Below are positions 7,612-14,966 of a stretch of DNA of 32,583 nucleotides, in pieces. The position numbers and the translations under genes were made by a program. The first letter of the stretch is position 1, and the number at the start of each line of letters is the position of its first letter. The notes under the pieces were generated by a model. It saw only the letters and a list, made by a program, of their open reading frames with translations, was not told where the DNA came from and searched no databases. The DNA is from Candidatus Obscuribacterales bacterium (lineage in GTDB: Bacteria > Cyanobacteriota > Vampirovibrionia > Obscuribacterales > Obscuribacteraceae), in the NCBI GenBank assembly GCA_019746975.1, contig JAIERK010000037.1:1-32583 (forward strand). Reading direction: 5' to 3'.

Positions 7612-7980
7612 ATGGGCGCTAATTGTCCGCTAGATGTTAGGTCAGGTGCGGGTACTGTGGAAATTTTCGCCTATGACCTAACGATACATCTTGAAGAGCA
7701 CGAATCCCGATTGCTTCTTGATTGGCTCAGAGAGTCTCTTGAAAGCACGATTGCTTTCCTTCTTCGTGTCGATTGCCCTGGTCTCGAGATTGAAGGTCGC
7801 AACTACCAAAACTATCTGGACTTCACAATTTTTTTGCACTCGGACGAAGGGTTGATGAGTGCTCGTACTTTTAAAATTTCCAAAAGAGTAGCTCCCGAAA
7901 TCCTGGACAAACTCAAGCGCGCCATTGAGCTTTCATTCACCTCATCAAATCACTCCGACAAACCACAAACAGCAGCATAG
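7612..7980 (+). CDS. hypothetical protein, 122 residues
   Basis: The protein starts MGANCPLDVRSGAGTVEIFA, contains YDLTIHLEEHESRLLLDWL, and ends with a polar tail SNHSDKPQTAA. It has no signal peptide or membrane segment and looks like a small soluble alpha/beta protein with strands and two helices. I do not recognise the family. It follows the LOV kinase on the same strand after a 600-nt gap filled by relics, so cotranscription is doubtful. The strong ribosome-binding site and the even, protein-like composition support it as a real gene. Confidence 0.65.
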   Translation: MGANCPLDVRSGAGTVEIFAYDLTIHLEEHESRLLLDWLRESLESTIAFLLRVDCPGLEIEGRNYQNYLDFTIFLHSDEGLMSARTFKISKRVAPEILDKLKRAIELSFTSSNHSDKPQTAA

Positions 7981-8704
7981 TAGATTTTCTGACAGGCTAA
8001 ATAGCAAGCCGTCACCAGCCGATCACACAAACTCAGGCATTTCACAAGTTCATAAGCGGACTTTCAAGAATGCGCCGCTATCTCGATTCGCTAAACAGAC
8101 TCGCTTGAATTGTGCGCGGTCGCGAGTGCCAGACTAGGCAGTGTTGACGGTGGTTTAAAAGCGAACGTTCTTGGGTGGCAACTGAAATGGCACAGTGATT
8201 TATTCGCCAAGATTTGTTTCGGTCCTGGCGATCTGACACATTGATTCTGTTCTTGAATTCAAGGGTTCAAGCTGTAACTTGAACCCCTGGATCATCATTG
8301 GACGATGACATCTAGAGTCTCGTACATGCAGGTGTTCATGTCCAGATATTTCTGTTCACTGATTGGACCAGAAAACACTTTCTTATCGACTGTTCAACTG
8401 TGCCTGGTGCAGTCATCAGGTTCGCCTGTGCTCGACTTGCGATCGTGGCAACCGATACTGGTAAGGTTTGCGCGCTTTCAAGTCTCGGTCGGTCAGTGGC
8501 AGCAGCTGGCCGGCGATATCAGCGCACGTTTGCAGGGGCAGTTAAGCACGGCGAACGGAATGCAGTGTACCGAGCGCGCTTGCAAGACAAAGTGACGCAT
8601 CAGGGTTCACTTCCTATTCCTCCGCATGCCATCTTGTATTCGGCAAGCGGCAAAAGGGCGGAAAGCCCAACCAATCAAACACCAGAGTTTGACGAAGAAG
8701 GACA
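7981..8704. other. long non-coding stretch
   Basis: Open frames exist here (8305-8595 and 8400-8849, plus strand), but their translations lack recognisable motifs, ribosome-binding sites and protein-like composition, so I do not call them. The stretch contains the inverted repeat at 8263-8286 and leads into the IS21 remnant. Confidence 0.4.
8263..8286. repeat. 9-bp stem inverted repeat
   Basis: GGGTTCAAG (8263-8271), a 6-base loop, then CTTGAACCC (8278-8286). It is directly preceded by the palindrome CTTGAATTCAAG (8251-8262), so TTCAAG occurs three times. There is no T-run on either side. It may be a transcript-end hairpin or a protein-binding site. Confidence 0.55.
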
Positions 8705-8784
8705 CACACGCTGTAGCGTGTGCGCAGCTTTCTGCGGTCCTTTTGCGCGCATCGAATTCATCGACCGATATCGGTCGATGAATT
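8705..8784. repeat. hairpins at the left side of an IS21-like remnant
   Basis: There are two perfect inverted repeats. CACACGC-TGTA-GCGTGTG lies at 8705-8722. A 30-bp loop-less palindrome lies at 8755-8784, with half-site AATTCATCGACCGAT. The second ends two bases before the GGAGGG that serves the transposase start. The position fits the terminal/regulatory region of an insertion sequence, or an operator for the transposase. Confidence 0.7.
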
Positions 8785-8796
8785 ATGGAGGGAAAA

Positions 8797-9018
8797 ATGA
8801 GCATTTCAAAGGAAACAGAATCAGAGATTCTTCGCCTTTTCCACGTTGAGAAATGGAAAAGAGGAACAATTGCAAGTCAGCAAAACATCCACCACGGAGT
8901 GGTTGACAGGGTCTTGTTTCAAAACGGTATCACCCTTGATCGACTGCAGGTGAGGACAGCGATGATTGATTCCTATTCAGCAGCCTTTGATATCGCAAAG
9001 GGCTCTTCTCTCAGCTGA
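8797..9018 (+). pseudogene. IS21-family transposase (IstA-like), N-terminal stub
   Basis: The stub of 73 residues starts at ATG 8797, served by GGAGGG at 8786-8791. It reads MSISKETESEILRLFHVEKW, then KRGTIASQQNIHHGVVDRVL. This is the N-terminal helix-turn-helix that opens IS21 IstA proteins. VRTAMIDSYSAAF matches the conserved segment that normally reads like RPS-x-DPYLPFI. After about residue 65 the family sequence stops, and the catalytic DDE core and the IstB helper are absent. It is an immobile remnant of an insertion sequence that landed between the light-associated genes. Confidence 0.75.
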
Positions 9019-9138
9019 ATTGTCTCGATATCTTAGGGCGTTTTTTCCGATTGCACTTGCGCGTCTTCTTTCAATGGAGACTGTTTAGCTTACTGCAAAT
9101 ATTGGGTCCAGATAAACAGAGAAAAAGTTAGTGTGAAT

Positions 9139-9678
9139 TCACACCGGGTTTTCTATTTTGCGTTTGAGCTGTTGTAATAAATCTGGGCTATAGCCCCTGA
9201 AGCTTTTTCGCAGCAACTTTGTTGGAACAATCGAGTTACTCGTGATACTTACAGCATAAGTGACTGTGGTTGTACGGTTGGCTGGATTCGGCAGGACCTT
9301 CCAGAAACCTTCGAATTTCTGGATGTTGCCCTCTATCGATTTGAAGTCGATTCTTCGTGGACTCTCCTTGGAGAGGACCAGGTACTTAAGCCTAAATGGT
9401 AAAAGGCTCGACTTGACGTGCTGCCTGACGAGCACGCCCGACTCTGTTGTCTCAACCACTTCACACTCAGAGAGATTATCGAACACTTTCGATGCTCCTT
9501 TGTAGTCGGTCAAGACTGACCAGACCTGGGACTCATCTGCATTAATATCGACTTCGCCTACGATATAGTGTTTATCGTCAATGACTTTATCAACTACTCT
9601 CACGGTGCTAGCCTCGGCTGAAAATACCATCAAACTGAAAAGAACCAGAGTCGCAGATAGCGTGGACGAAATTCTCAT
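9139..9678 (-). CDS. secreted SRPBCC/START-like lipid-binding protein
   Basis: The 179-residue protein starts with a clear signal peptide (MRISSTLSATLVLFSLMVFS, cleavage near AEA-S). The mature part follows the SRPBCC (polyketide cyclase/COQ10-like) pattern: VGEVDINADESQVWSVLTDY, then FDNLSECEVVETTESGVLV, then FKSIEGNIQKFEGFWKVLP, and a long C-terminal helix LLQQLKRKIENP. Such folds bind hydrophobic ligands; here the signal peptide puts it in the periplasm or exports it. It is the last gene of the minus-strand run that includes folE, the flavoprotein and the TIGR01777 fusion, which carries a second SRPBCC domain. The ligand is unknown. The start is ATG 9678 with an AGAGGTGC-type ribosome-binding site. 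Confidence 0.85.
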   Translation of the reverse strand: MRISSTLSATLVLFSLMVFSAEASTVRVVDKVIDDKHYIVGEVDINADESQVWSVLTDYKGASKVFDNLSECEVVETTESGVLVRQHVKSSLLPFRLKYLVLSKESPRRIDFKSIEGNIQKFEGFWKVLPNPANRTTTVTYAVSITSNSIVPTKLLRKSFRGYSPDLLQQLKRKIENPV

Positions 9679-9751
9679 TGCTTTGCACCTCTCGTGCTAA
9701 AGAGCTAGTCGTAGACATAAGCTTCGGGTGGGATTAATCGTGCTTGCCACG

Positions 9752-9767
9752 CGGGTTGCAGAACCCG
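9752..9767 (-). terminator. possible hairpin after folE
   Basis: CGGGTT-GCAG-AACCCG forms a 6-bp GC-rich stem 12 bases past the folE stop. No T-run follows, so intrinsic termination is doubtful. Confidence 0.35.
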
Positions 9768-9779
9768 AGCCTCAAACGC

Positions 9780-10445
9780 TTATTTGTCACGAAGCAGTGA
9801 AAGCGCCTCTGCTCGGGCTTCCATGTCTGTTTTCATAGTTCCCTTAAACAAAGTTGTAATGGTTTTCGACCCGGGTTTCTTGATGCCTCGCATCGACATG
9901 CAGAAGTGCTCTGCTTCAACGAGAACTGCTACGCCAGATGGGTCTATCGCATCTTCAATGGCCCGAGCGATTTCTTCCGTCATCCGCTCCTGTACTTGTG
10001 GTCGTCTGGATGTCAGTTCAACAACTCGTGCTAACTTGGACAGACCTGTGACGACCCCATTCTTTGGCAGGTAGGCGATGTTGGCGGTACCGATAAAAGG
10101 TACGAGATGGTGCTCGCACATACTGTTGAACCCGATGTCCCTGACAACAACTAGACCATCGCTGCCTTCGTCGAAACTACAGGTGATTTCAGTCGAGGCA
10201 TCTACTCCGACTCCATAACACAGTTCCTGAAACATTCTTGCAAAACGCGCCGGAGTGTCTCTGAGACCTTCGCGGAAGACGTTCTCTCCTATGGCCTCAA
10301 GAATCAAGGAGGCGGCGTGAGCTAACTTTTCCTGGTCTACGCGGTTGCCGGCATCATCGCCGAGATCGTTCCTGACTTTGGTTGCGGACTTACTCCTCGA
10401 CTTGAGCAGCCTGGAATATGCGAGATTGGTGACCGATGCTTCCAT
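9780..10445 (-). CDS. folE: GTP cyclohydrolase I
   Basis: The enzyme converts GTP to 7,8-dihydroneopterin triphosphate, the first step of tetrahydrofolate and other pterins. Starting at ATG 10445 (GGGAGG 7 bases upstream) it has 221 residues. Zinc ligands are visible in NSMCEHHLVPF (Cys110, His113) and AEHFCMSMRGIKKPG (Cys182). GLSKLARVVELTSRRPQVQE is the family signature. A basic leader of about 40 residues (SRLLKSRSKSATKV) precedes the domain. It is not beside other folate genes but between an FAD protein and an SRPBCC protein. This matches stand-alone folE copies in light- or stress-induced clusters, where the pterin may serve photolyase/cryptochrome antenna or hydroxylase cofactor needs (inference). 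Confidence 0.95.
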   Translation of the reverse strand: MEASVTNLAYSRLLKSRSKSATKVRNDLGDDAGNRVDQEKLAHAASLILEAIGENVFREGLRDTPARFARMFQELCYGVGVDASTEITCSFDEGSDGLVVVRDIGFNSMCEHHLVPFIGTANIAYLPKNGVVTGLSKLARVVELTSRRPQVQERMTEEIARAIEDAIDPSGVAVLVEAEHFCMSMRGIKKPGSKTITTLFKGTMKTDMEARAEALSLLRDK

Positions 10446-10536
10446 TGTTTGCCTCCCTTTCGGATTTGATTTCACTCTCTTCACTCTAGTCAACTTAAGT
10501 GAACAGGGTATGAACGCAGAATGTTGATTTTAGAAT

Positions 10537-11451
10537 TTAAACATTGTGACCTAGAAAACGACGGACACCCTTTGCAGCCATGATACCGCTACCGGTGGCA
10601 TAAGCGATACGATCATATCCGCAATGCAAGATGTCGCCAGAGGCGAAGACATGAGCTAAGGATGTCTCCCCAGTCGGACCGGCTTTTATATGCCCGCTCT
10701 CATCCATGTCGATTTGACCCCGAAAAAGTTCGGTATTGGGAACATAGCCGATTTTGACAATCAACTTGTCGACCTGAAGATGTTTGAGTCCGGAAGGACA
10801 ATCTATGTCAACTCCCGAAAGCGAATCTCGTCCGACCAATCTCCGTATACTACTTTGATTATGAATTGTGATCGAAGGATGGTTCATAACATCACGTGCT
10901 ACGTCGGGCCTAGCTTTAAAGTGATCGGATCTGACGATGAGGTGAACCGTTTTCGATCTCTCAGCCAGGTCCAGGGCTGTCATGAAGGCACTGTCCCCGC
11001 CACCAACTACGCCAACATTCTTATTTGCCAGCAGCTCTTTGCACGCACCGCTCCTATAAAGAATGTCCTCACCGAAAGTGTTCGCCAATTCTAGCGGGAG
11101 TCGTCTTACGCGATAGCCGGTAGCCAGAACAAAAGCTCCTACCTCCATCGCCCCTGAGTTCGTAGTCAGTTTTCGTTTGAGCAGATCGACCTCAGTTACT
11201 TCGACACCAGTCTTGATGTGGCCAGTGAGTGTCTTTCGCGCGATTTTCTCGAGGTCATCCCGCAGGGCTTTCCCGTCCTTGTATAGCCCACCGGAAAAGT
11301 TACTGATAGGACTGGGAATATCAGGCAACTGTCCGCCTATGCGCTGATTTCGCTCAAGGATGCAGGGGCTCAATTTGTTTTCTATGCACTCGAGAGCGCA
11401 GCTGATACCAGCAGGGCCGCCACCGATGATTACAACTTCGTGTATTTCCAT
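10537..11451 (-). CDS. thioredoxin reductase-like FAD/NAD(P) oxidoreductase without CxxC
   Basis: I chose ATG 11451 (MEIHEVVIIGGGPAGISCAL) with GGGAGGTCC upstream, giving 304 residues. An extra 40 codons upstream are open but not family-like. Two dinucleotide folds are present: FAD (IIGGGPAGIS) and NAD(P) (VGVVGGGDSAFM). The C-terminal FAD motif is HVFASGDILHCGYDRIAYATG. Where thioredoxin reductases have CATC just before the NADPH fold, this protein has SGACKELL, so the redox disulfide is lost. It therefore resembles the ferredoxin/flavodoxin-NADP+ reductase-like branch of this fold. Its electron acceptor is unknown. It is on the same strand as folE (92 nt) and the TIGR01777 fusion (212 nt). 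Confidence 0.85.
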   Translation of the reverse strand: MEIHEVVIIGGGPAGISCALECIENKLSPCILERNQRIGGQLPDIPSPISNFSGGLYKDGKALRDDLEKIARKTLTGHIKTGVEVTEVDLLKRKLTTNSGAMEVGAFVLATGYRVRRLPLELANTFGEDILYRSGACKELLANKNVGVVGGGDSAFMTALDLAERSKTVHLIVRSDHFKARPDVARDVMNHPSITIHNQSSIRRLVGRDSLSGVDIDCPSGLKHLQVDKLIVKIGYVPNTELFRGQIDMDESGHIKAGPTGETSLAHVFASGDILHCGYDRIAYATGSGIMAAKGVRRFLGHNV

Positions 11452-11662
11452 CCTTTGGACCTCCCGATCGACCTTCACAATCCTCTCACGCTCAGCGTGA
11501 ACAGTCGGTGACTCAAGTGTCTTGAATTTAGAGTCTCCGGCGAGACAACTGTTAAGCTGCTGGATGAACAAAACAGAAAACGATTTGGAAAAATTACCCA
11601 GGAGCTTTCAAGGTCCGGCTGCTTACAGCCAAGAACCTTGCCCCGCGTTCGGTGGAATGCTG

Positions 11663-13030
11663 CTAGAGTTTACCTAAGACCTGCCTCAGTGCCGACTCGA
11701 GCTCCGGTTGTCGGAAACCGAATCCAGCGGACTCAAGTTTCATCGGTCTGGCCCGGCAACTCGCCAGCATCGTTTCATCCGCCATCTGACCGAACGCTAT
11801 CCGTGCCCCAGATGCCGGTACCGGAAAAATTGCCGGTCTTGCAAGTATTTTCCCAAGAGTTTTGGTGAAGAAATCGTTGGTGCATGGGTTTGGAGACACT
11901 GCATTTAGTGGCCCTTGAAGCGTCTCTTCCGTTACTCCATGGTAAATGGCACCAACTACATCTTCGATGGAGATCCAGCTGATGTATTGCTTGCCTGTGC
12001 CGATCGTACCACCAGCGCCCATCATAAACGGTGACAATAACTTCTCTAGCATTCCGCCCTGCGGAGTGAGAACTACACCAATTCGTAAGTTCACCGTGCG
12101 GATTCCAATTTCCCCGGCCCTGCTGGCTGCTGCCTCCCAGTCGCGGCAGAGATTAGCCAGGAAACCCTCGCCCGGTCTACAGTGTTCTGTCAGTTCTTCG
12201 GGACCGCGGTCTCCGTAGAAGCCGATTGCTGAGGCTGCTACGAAAACTGATGGCGGTTTCTTCAGAGCGGAAAGAGCATCCACCAGAAAGCTAGTGGAGT
12301 CTACTCTGCTTCTGCGTAACCTCTCTTTCTTTTCATTTGTCCATCTGCCTTTAGCAATATTGTCACCGGCCAGATGGACCACTGCGTCGAAACCCTCTAG
12401 GTCGTCAGAGGGGACAACCCGACGAGCTGGATCCCACTCAATACCGCTGTAGCAAGAGTTGGGTCGCACGAGTCGCACCACTTCGTGACCCTGGGTCTTG
12501 AGAAAGGGTACAAGGGAGGACCCTATTACCCTCGAAGAGCCTGTGACCAGTATTCTTTTCGATTTGACCTGTTTAGTCTTTTTAAGAAGCACATCTCGCT
12601 CTGTAACAGAATGTCTGTACTCGAACATCCGCTTCAACTTTTCGCGAATCAAATCAACACCGACGTGAGTGATGAATGATGCCGGCAACTCGAATTCAAT
12701 TCTGTCTTCGAGGAGGCATCCCCCTCCTTCAATTTGCTCAAATTTATGCCTGTGGTCCCAGTACTTAAAAGGGCCGTTGATCTGCCTGTCTGAAAATTCC
12801 TTGCCTGGCTCCACGTCGTGATGCTCGGCTGTCCACTCCAGCGCGAGCGGGCCGGAGTTTATGGTCAAAACAGCCCGAGAGCCTTCCGCTACTGAGGCGT
12901 CGCGACTCTTCAATGCTACTGCCTCCCATGGAGGAGTCAGTCTCTCGAAAGCACCGTCTGTCATGTGCCAATCGTACACCTCCCGCGCGGAAGCGTCGAT
13001 CCTGACAGATCTTTTAAAATCTACTCTCAT
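11663..13030 (-). CDS. SRPBCC domain fused to TIGR01777 NAD(P)-epimerase-like protein
   Basis: Residues 1-150 form an SRPBCC ligand-binding domain (FKRSVRIDASAREVYDWHM ... PFKYWDHRHKFEQI). Residues 157-455 form a YfcH/SulA-type extended SDR: RILVTGSSRVIGSSLVPFL, DAVVHLAGDNIAKGRWT, VAASAIGFYGDRGPEELTE, and the C-terminal DUF1731-like end with RARPMKLESAGFGFRQPELE. In the nucleotide loop TGxxGxxG the middle Gly is Arg167 (TGSSRVIG), an unusual change that could weaken NAD(P) binding. TIGR01777 genes with or without SRPBCC recur in light-inducible bacterial clusters with photolyase; their reaction is unknown. The start is ATG 13030, preceded by GGGTGGG. Confidence 0.9.
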   Translation of the reverse strand: MRVDFKRSVRIDASAREVYDWHMTDGAFERLTPPWEAVALKSRDASVAEGSRAVLTINSGPLALEWTAEHHDVEPGKEFSDRQINGPFKYWDHRHKFEQIEGGGCLLEDRIEFELPASFITHVGVDLIREKLKRMFEYRHSVTERDVLLKKTKQVKSKRILVTGSSRVIGSSLVPFLKTQGHEVVRLVRPNSCYSGIEWDPARRVVPSDDLEGFDAVVHLAGDNIAKGRWTNEKKERLRRSRVDSTSFLVDALSALKKPPSVFVAASAIGFYGDRGPEELTEHCRPGEGFLANLCRDWEAAASRAGEIGIRTVNLRIGVVLTPQGGMLEKLLSPFMMGAGGTIGTGKQYISWISIEDVVGAIYHGVTEETLQGPLNAVSPNPCTNDFFTKTLGKILARPAIFPVPASGARIAFGQMADETMLASCRARPMKLESAGFGFRQPELESALRQVLGKL

Positions 13031-13084
13031 AACCCACCCTGATGACTATAAGTGTCTTAAGTTCGTCCAACTTGCAGTGCTCTT

Positions 13085-13207
13085 CTAGGGCACCCAGTAC
13101 TTCCGGCCGACCATTTGCGCAGCTGTTGGAAGTGGAGTGTCATCGTTCTCGCCCACTAGAGAAACGTGCCTGAAAGCGAGAGACCGCAGAGCGTCGGATA
13201 AGCTCAT
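13085..13207 (-). CDS. possible 40-residue ORF coupled to the response regulator
   Basis: The start ATG (13205-13207) overlaps the response regulator stop as ATGA, a classic coupling arrangement. The product begins MSLSDALRSLAFRHVSLVGE and ends MVGRKYWVP. It has no recognised domain, and the next gene begins 54 nt later. It may be a small accessory protein, a truncated leftover or chance. The exact ATGA overlap is the only strong argument. Confidence 0.35.
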   Translation of the reverse strand: MSLSDALRSLAFRHVSLVGENDDTPLPTAAQMVGRKYWVP

Positions 13208-13893
13208 CGCGGCTGTTTTTTGCCCCGAAGCACGTATCCTTTGCCCCTGACTGTGTCGATTAGATCAGCCGAGTCGTCCACGTCTTGGATGGAACGCCGA
13301 AGCAGCTTGATGTGCGTTCTGACCGTGTCGGCTGAAGCAGTGCTGTCGTCCATCCAGACGCGCTCGAGGAGAGCATCGGCTGTGAAGACCTGGTCAGGAT
13401 GACGGAAGAAAAACTCAAGAAGGTCGTACACTTTCGGCCTCAAGTGGATCTGCTTGCCAGCCTTACACACTTCACAGGATGCAGGGTTCAGGGTGATTGC
13501 TCCGTACTCGAGCACTGTCTCTGTCACGCCGGCAGGCCTGCGCAGGAGTGCACGTACACGTGCGTGTAACTCTTTGTTGTTGAATGGCTTTGTCAGGTAA
13601 TCATCAGCACCGGCATCCAGTCCGTGAACCTTGTCGTCGCTAGCCGCCTTAGCGGTCAGCATCAGAACAGGTGTCTTGCCACCCATTTCTCTGTACTGTC
13701 TGCAAACATCGGTGCCTGTTATCTCTGGCATCATCCAGTCCAATATAAGTAGATCGAACTTATATACGCGGAGCATGCCTAGTGCCTCAGACCCGCCGTC
13801 GCATCTCTGCACCTGATGACCCTGGGCCTTGAGGGAAATCTCAAGCAGATCGAGAAGGTCGTGGTCGTCCTCTACTAAAAGAATTTTGGCCAT
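13204..13893 (-). CDS. OmpR/PhoB-family response regulator
   Basis: The receiver domain (residues 1-120) has the acidic pair at Asp9/Asp10, phospho-acceptor Asp52 in LLILDWMMP, Thr80 and Lys102 in the LTKPF motif. The winged-helix DNA-binding domain (about 128-225) shows HLRPKVYDLLEFFFRHPDQV, then DTVRTHIKLLRRSIQD and IDTVRGKGYVL, the trans_reg_C signature. The protein has 229 residues and is complete. It heads the minus-strand run of TIGR01777, flavoprotein, folE and SRPBCC genes, so it may control them. No kinase is adjacent. The LOV kinase 6 kb away or the lost kinase at 3.6 kb are candidate partners (inference). Confidence 0.95.
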   Translation of the reverse strand: MAKILLVEDDHDLLDLLEISLKAQGHQVQRCDGGSEALGMLRVYKFDLLILDWMMPEITGTDVCRQYREMGGKTPVLMLTAKAASDDKVHGLDAGADDYLTKPFNNKELHARVRALLRRPAGVTETVLEYGAITLNPASCEVCKAGKQIHLRPKVYDLLEFFFRHPDQVFTADALLERVWMDDSTASADTVRTHIKLLRRSIQDVDDSADLIDTVRGKGYVLRGKKQPR

Positions 13894-13970
13894 TTCTGTC
13901 TCTCAGTTGGAGTCTGCCATTCTAGCCGCCGCAGCAACATAACATCATACCTTCATTTATCCAGATTCAG

Positions 13971-14012
13971 CCAGAGCGGGTTTCCCCAGACAACCGGGGC
14001 GATCCGCTCTGG
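13971..14012. terminator. strong GC-rich hairpin between divergent/same-strand genes
   Basis: CCAGAGCGG (13971-13979) pairs with CCGCTCTGG (14004-14012), and inside it CCCC (13984-13987) pairs with GGGG (13996-13999). It lies 78 bases upstream of the response regulator and 80 bases downstream of the small minus-strand gene. It may end that transcript or form a leader structure for the regulator. No clean T-run is present. Confidence 0.55.
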
Positions 14013-14092
14013 CGAATGTCGCGTGTATGATACCAGTAACATCTTCATCTTTATATCCGGGAACTCTCAGGGAGCATATCAGGCTTTGCCGG

Positions 14093-14320
14093 TTAAGTCA
14101 GATGCTCAGCGGATTCGCAAGTCCTGATGTTGAGCACACCGTTCACCTTCCATAACGCGTGATCAGCAGTATCACCTACCCCACTAGGCACCTGAACTTC
14201 CAATTGCCGAAAGTCGTAACATATCTCAGCACCGCGCTGCGTTAGTTTTTCAAAAAGACCTACTGCAAGGTCGGGCCAGTTTCTTGTATGTTCTTTGTTG
14301 TTCCTCATTGTTCTTCTCAT
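14093..14320 (-). CDS. small unknown protein, NWPDL family copy 1
   Basis: The 75-residue product contains NWPDLAVGLFEKLTQRGAEI, then VPSGVGDTADHALWKVNGVL, then NIRTCE. It has no signal peptide or membrane segment. A second copy with the same backbone lies at 19873-20093 (NWPDLAIGLFERLTGGGAEI, HALWRVNGVLNIR), so this is a true coding family with conserved residues and variable spacing. Its ATG directly follows the upstream stop (TAGATG). A later ATG (MRNNKEH) is also possible. I do not recognise a named domain. The neat sequence conservation of N-W-P-D-L-A and the HA-W--NG--NIR motif suggests a compact fold with a ligand- or partner-binding face. Confidence 0.7.
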   Translation of the reverse strand: MRRTMRNNKEHTRNWPDLAVGLFEKLTQRGAEICYDFRQLEVQVPSGVGDTADHALWKVNGVLNIRTCESAEHLT

Positions 14321-14539
14321 CTAGGGCACTCTCTCAGAGTAAATCGTCGACGTGAACGGAGCATGAACAAGCGAGCTCAGTCTCTTATCCTTCGTCATCC
14401 CAAGGCTGATCCGTTCCTTATATAGTTTTGCACCCGCAAGAAAGTCGGTTGTGCTGATCGAGAGATTGGCGAGATTGACGTTAGGGCAAGTCGCGCTGCA
14501 GGCACTATGGGCGGTGGCGCCGAAACATAGAACGCACAA
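14321..14539 (-). CDS. small unknown ORF containing TTDFLAG motif
   Basis: The frame ends exactly where the NWPDL gene begins (TAGATG), suggesting an operon. Its likely meaningful part is LANLSISTTDFLAGAKLYKE, then GMTKDKRLSSLVHAPFTS. The only available start is a TTG at 14539 and the first residues look poor, so the N-terminus may be lost. A related piece (IGTTDFLAGTNY) occurs on the same strand at about 19709-19745. The differences between the copies fall partly at third codon positions (GCG/GCC, GGT/GGC), which favours coding. Function unknown. Confidence 0.4.
   Translation of the reverse strand: MCVLCFGATAHSACSATCPNVNLANLSISTTDFLAGAKLYKERISLGMTKDKRLSSLVHAPFTSTIYSERVP
14436..14454 (+). 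repeat. 19-bp dispersed repeat, copy 1
   Basis: GCAAGAAAGTCGGTTGTGC is found again at 19723-19741 on the same strand, within about 40 bp of looser similarity. Both copies lie next to a member of the NWPDL small-gene family. Confidence 0.75.
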
Positions 14540-14759
14540 TCTTGCTGTAGTTCCTATCGGAGAATATCAAATGTTTCAAGGCCGCCGGGGTGATGCTCTG
14601 AAGTCAATATCATGGTAGAAGTGCTTGTGGCCAGCTCGAATCGGCCAACTCCGCCGTTTCCGTAATAGCAATGTTTTTTTTCGACGATTCTTATCGTTCA
14701 ACCATTGTTCATATCAACTGGTGACAATATCGTTGTTAGTTAACGTTTGAGTGATTTTC
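14540..14759. other. non-coding gap
   Basis: I see no gene or clear signal in this stretch. It separates the minus-strand small genes from the plus-strand peroxiredoxin-like relic. Confidence 0.3.
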
Positions 14760-14966
14760 ATGGACAAGAAAGAAGTGACTCGAGTAGCCGTGCTTCCTGA
14801 TTTTCTCCGTGAACTTTCGGGCGATAGTCCAGTAATGCTGGTTTTTCTGCGACACTTCGGTTGACTGTTTTGTCAACAGATGCTTGCGGAGCTGGCATTG
14901 GCAAGAAGGCAAATATAGGACATCGGGGTTGAGTTAGTTCTGGAAATTGGTGGCATTTCAGGACTA
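14760..14966 (+). pseudogene. peroxiredoxin-like (AhpC/TSA, thioredoxin-fold) N-terminus with in-frame TGA and TAG
   Basis: From ATG 14760 the frame reads TRVAVLPDFLRELSGDSPVM, then LVFLRHFG, TGA (14862-14864), LFCQQMLAELALARRQI, TAG (14916-14918), DIGVELVLEI. The pattern FLRHFG-C-xFC-x3-LAEL is that of peroxiredoxin-like thiol proteins, and the TGA sits exactly where the first redox Cys of CxxC belongs. It could be a selenocysteine codon (UxxC) or a Cys codon that became a stop. Downstream bases can form weak stems (CTGTT/AACAG; CTTGC/GCAAG), not a convincing SECIS. The TAG 18 codons later argues that the gene is dead. The frame then continues, without shift, into an unrelated membrane protein. 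Confidence 0.55.

Noticed and set aside
8263..8286. GGGTTCAAG stem considered as a tRNA T-arm
   Set aside because: No acceptor, D or anticodon arms around it; the stem and loop sizes do not fit a tRNA.
8305..8849. Two overlapping plus-strand open frames of 96 and 149 codons
   Set aside because: No ribosome-binding site, no recognisable motif and unnatural composition; they lie in a relic-rich gap before the IS21 stub.
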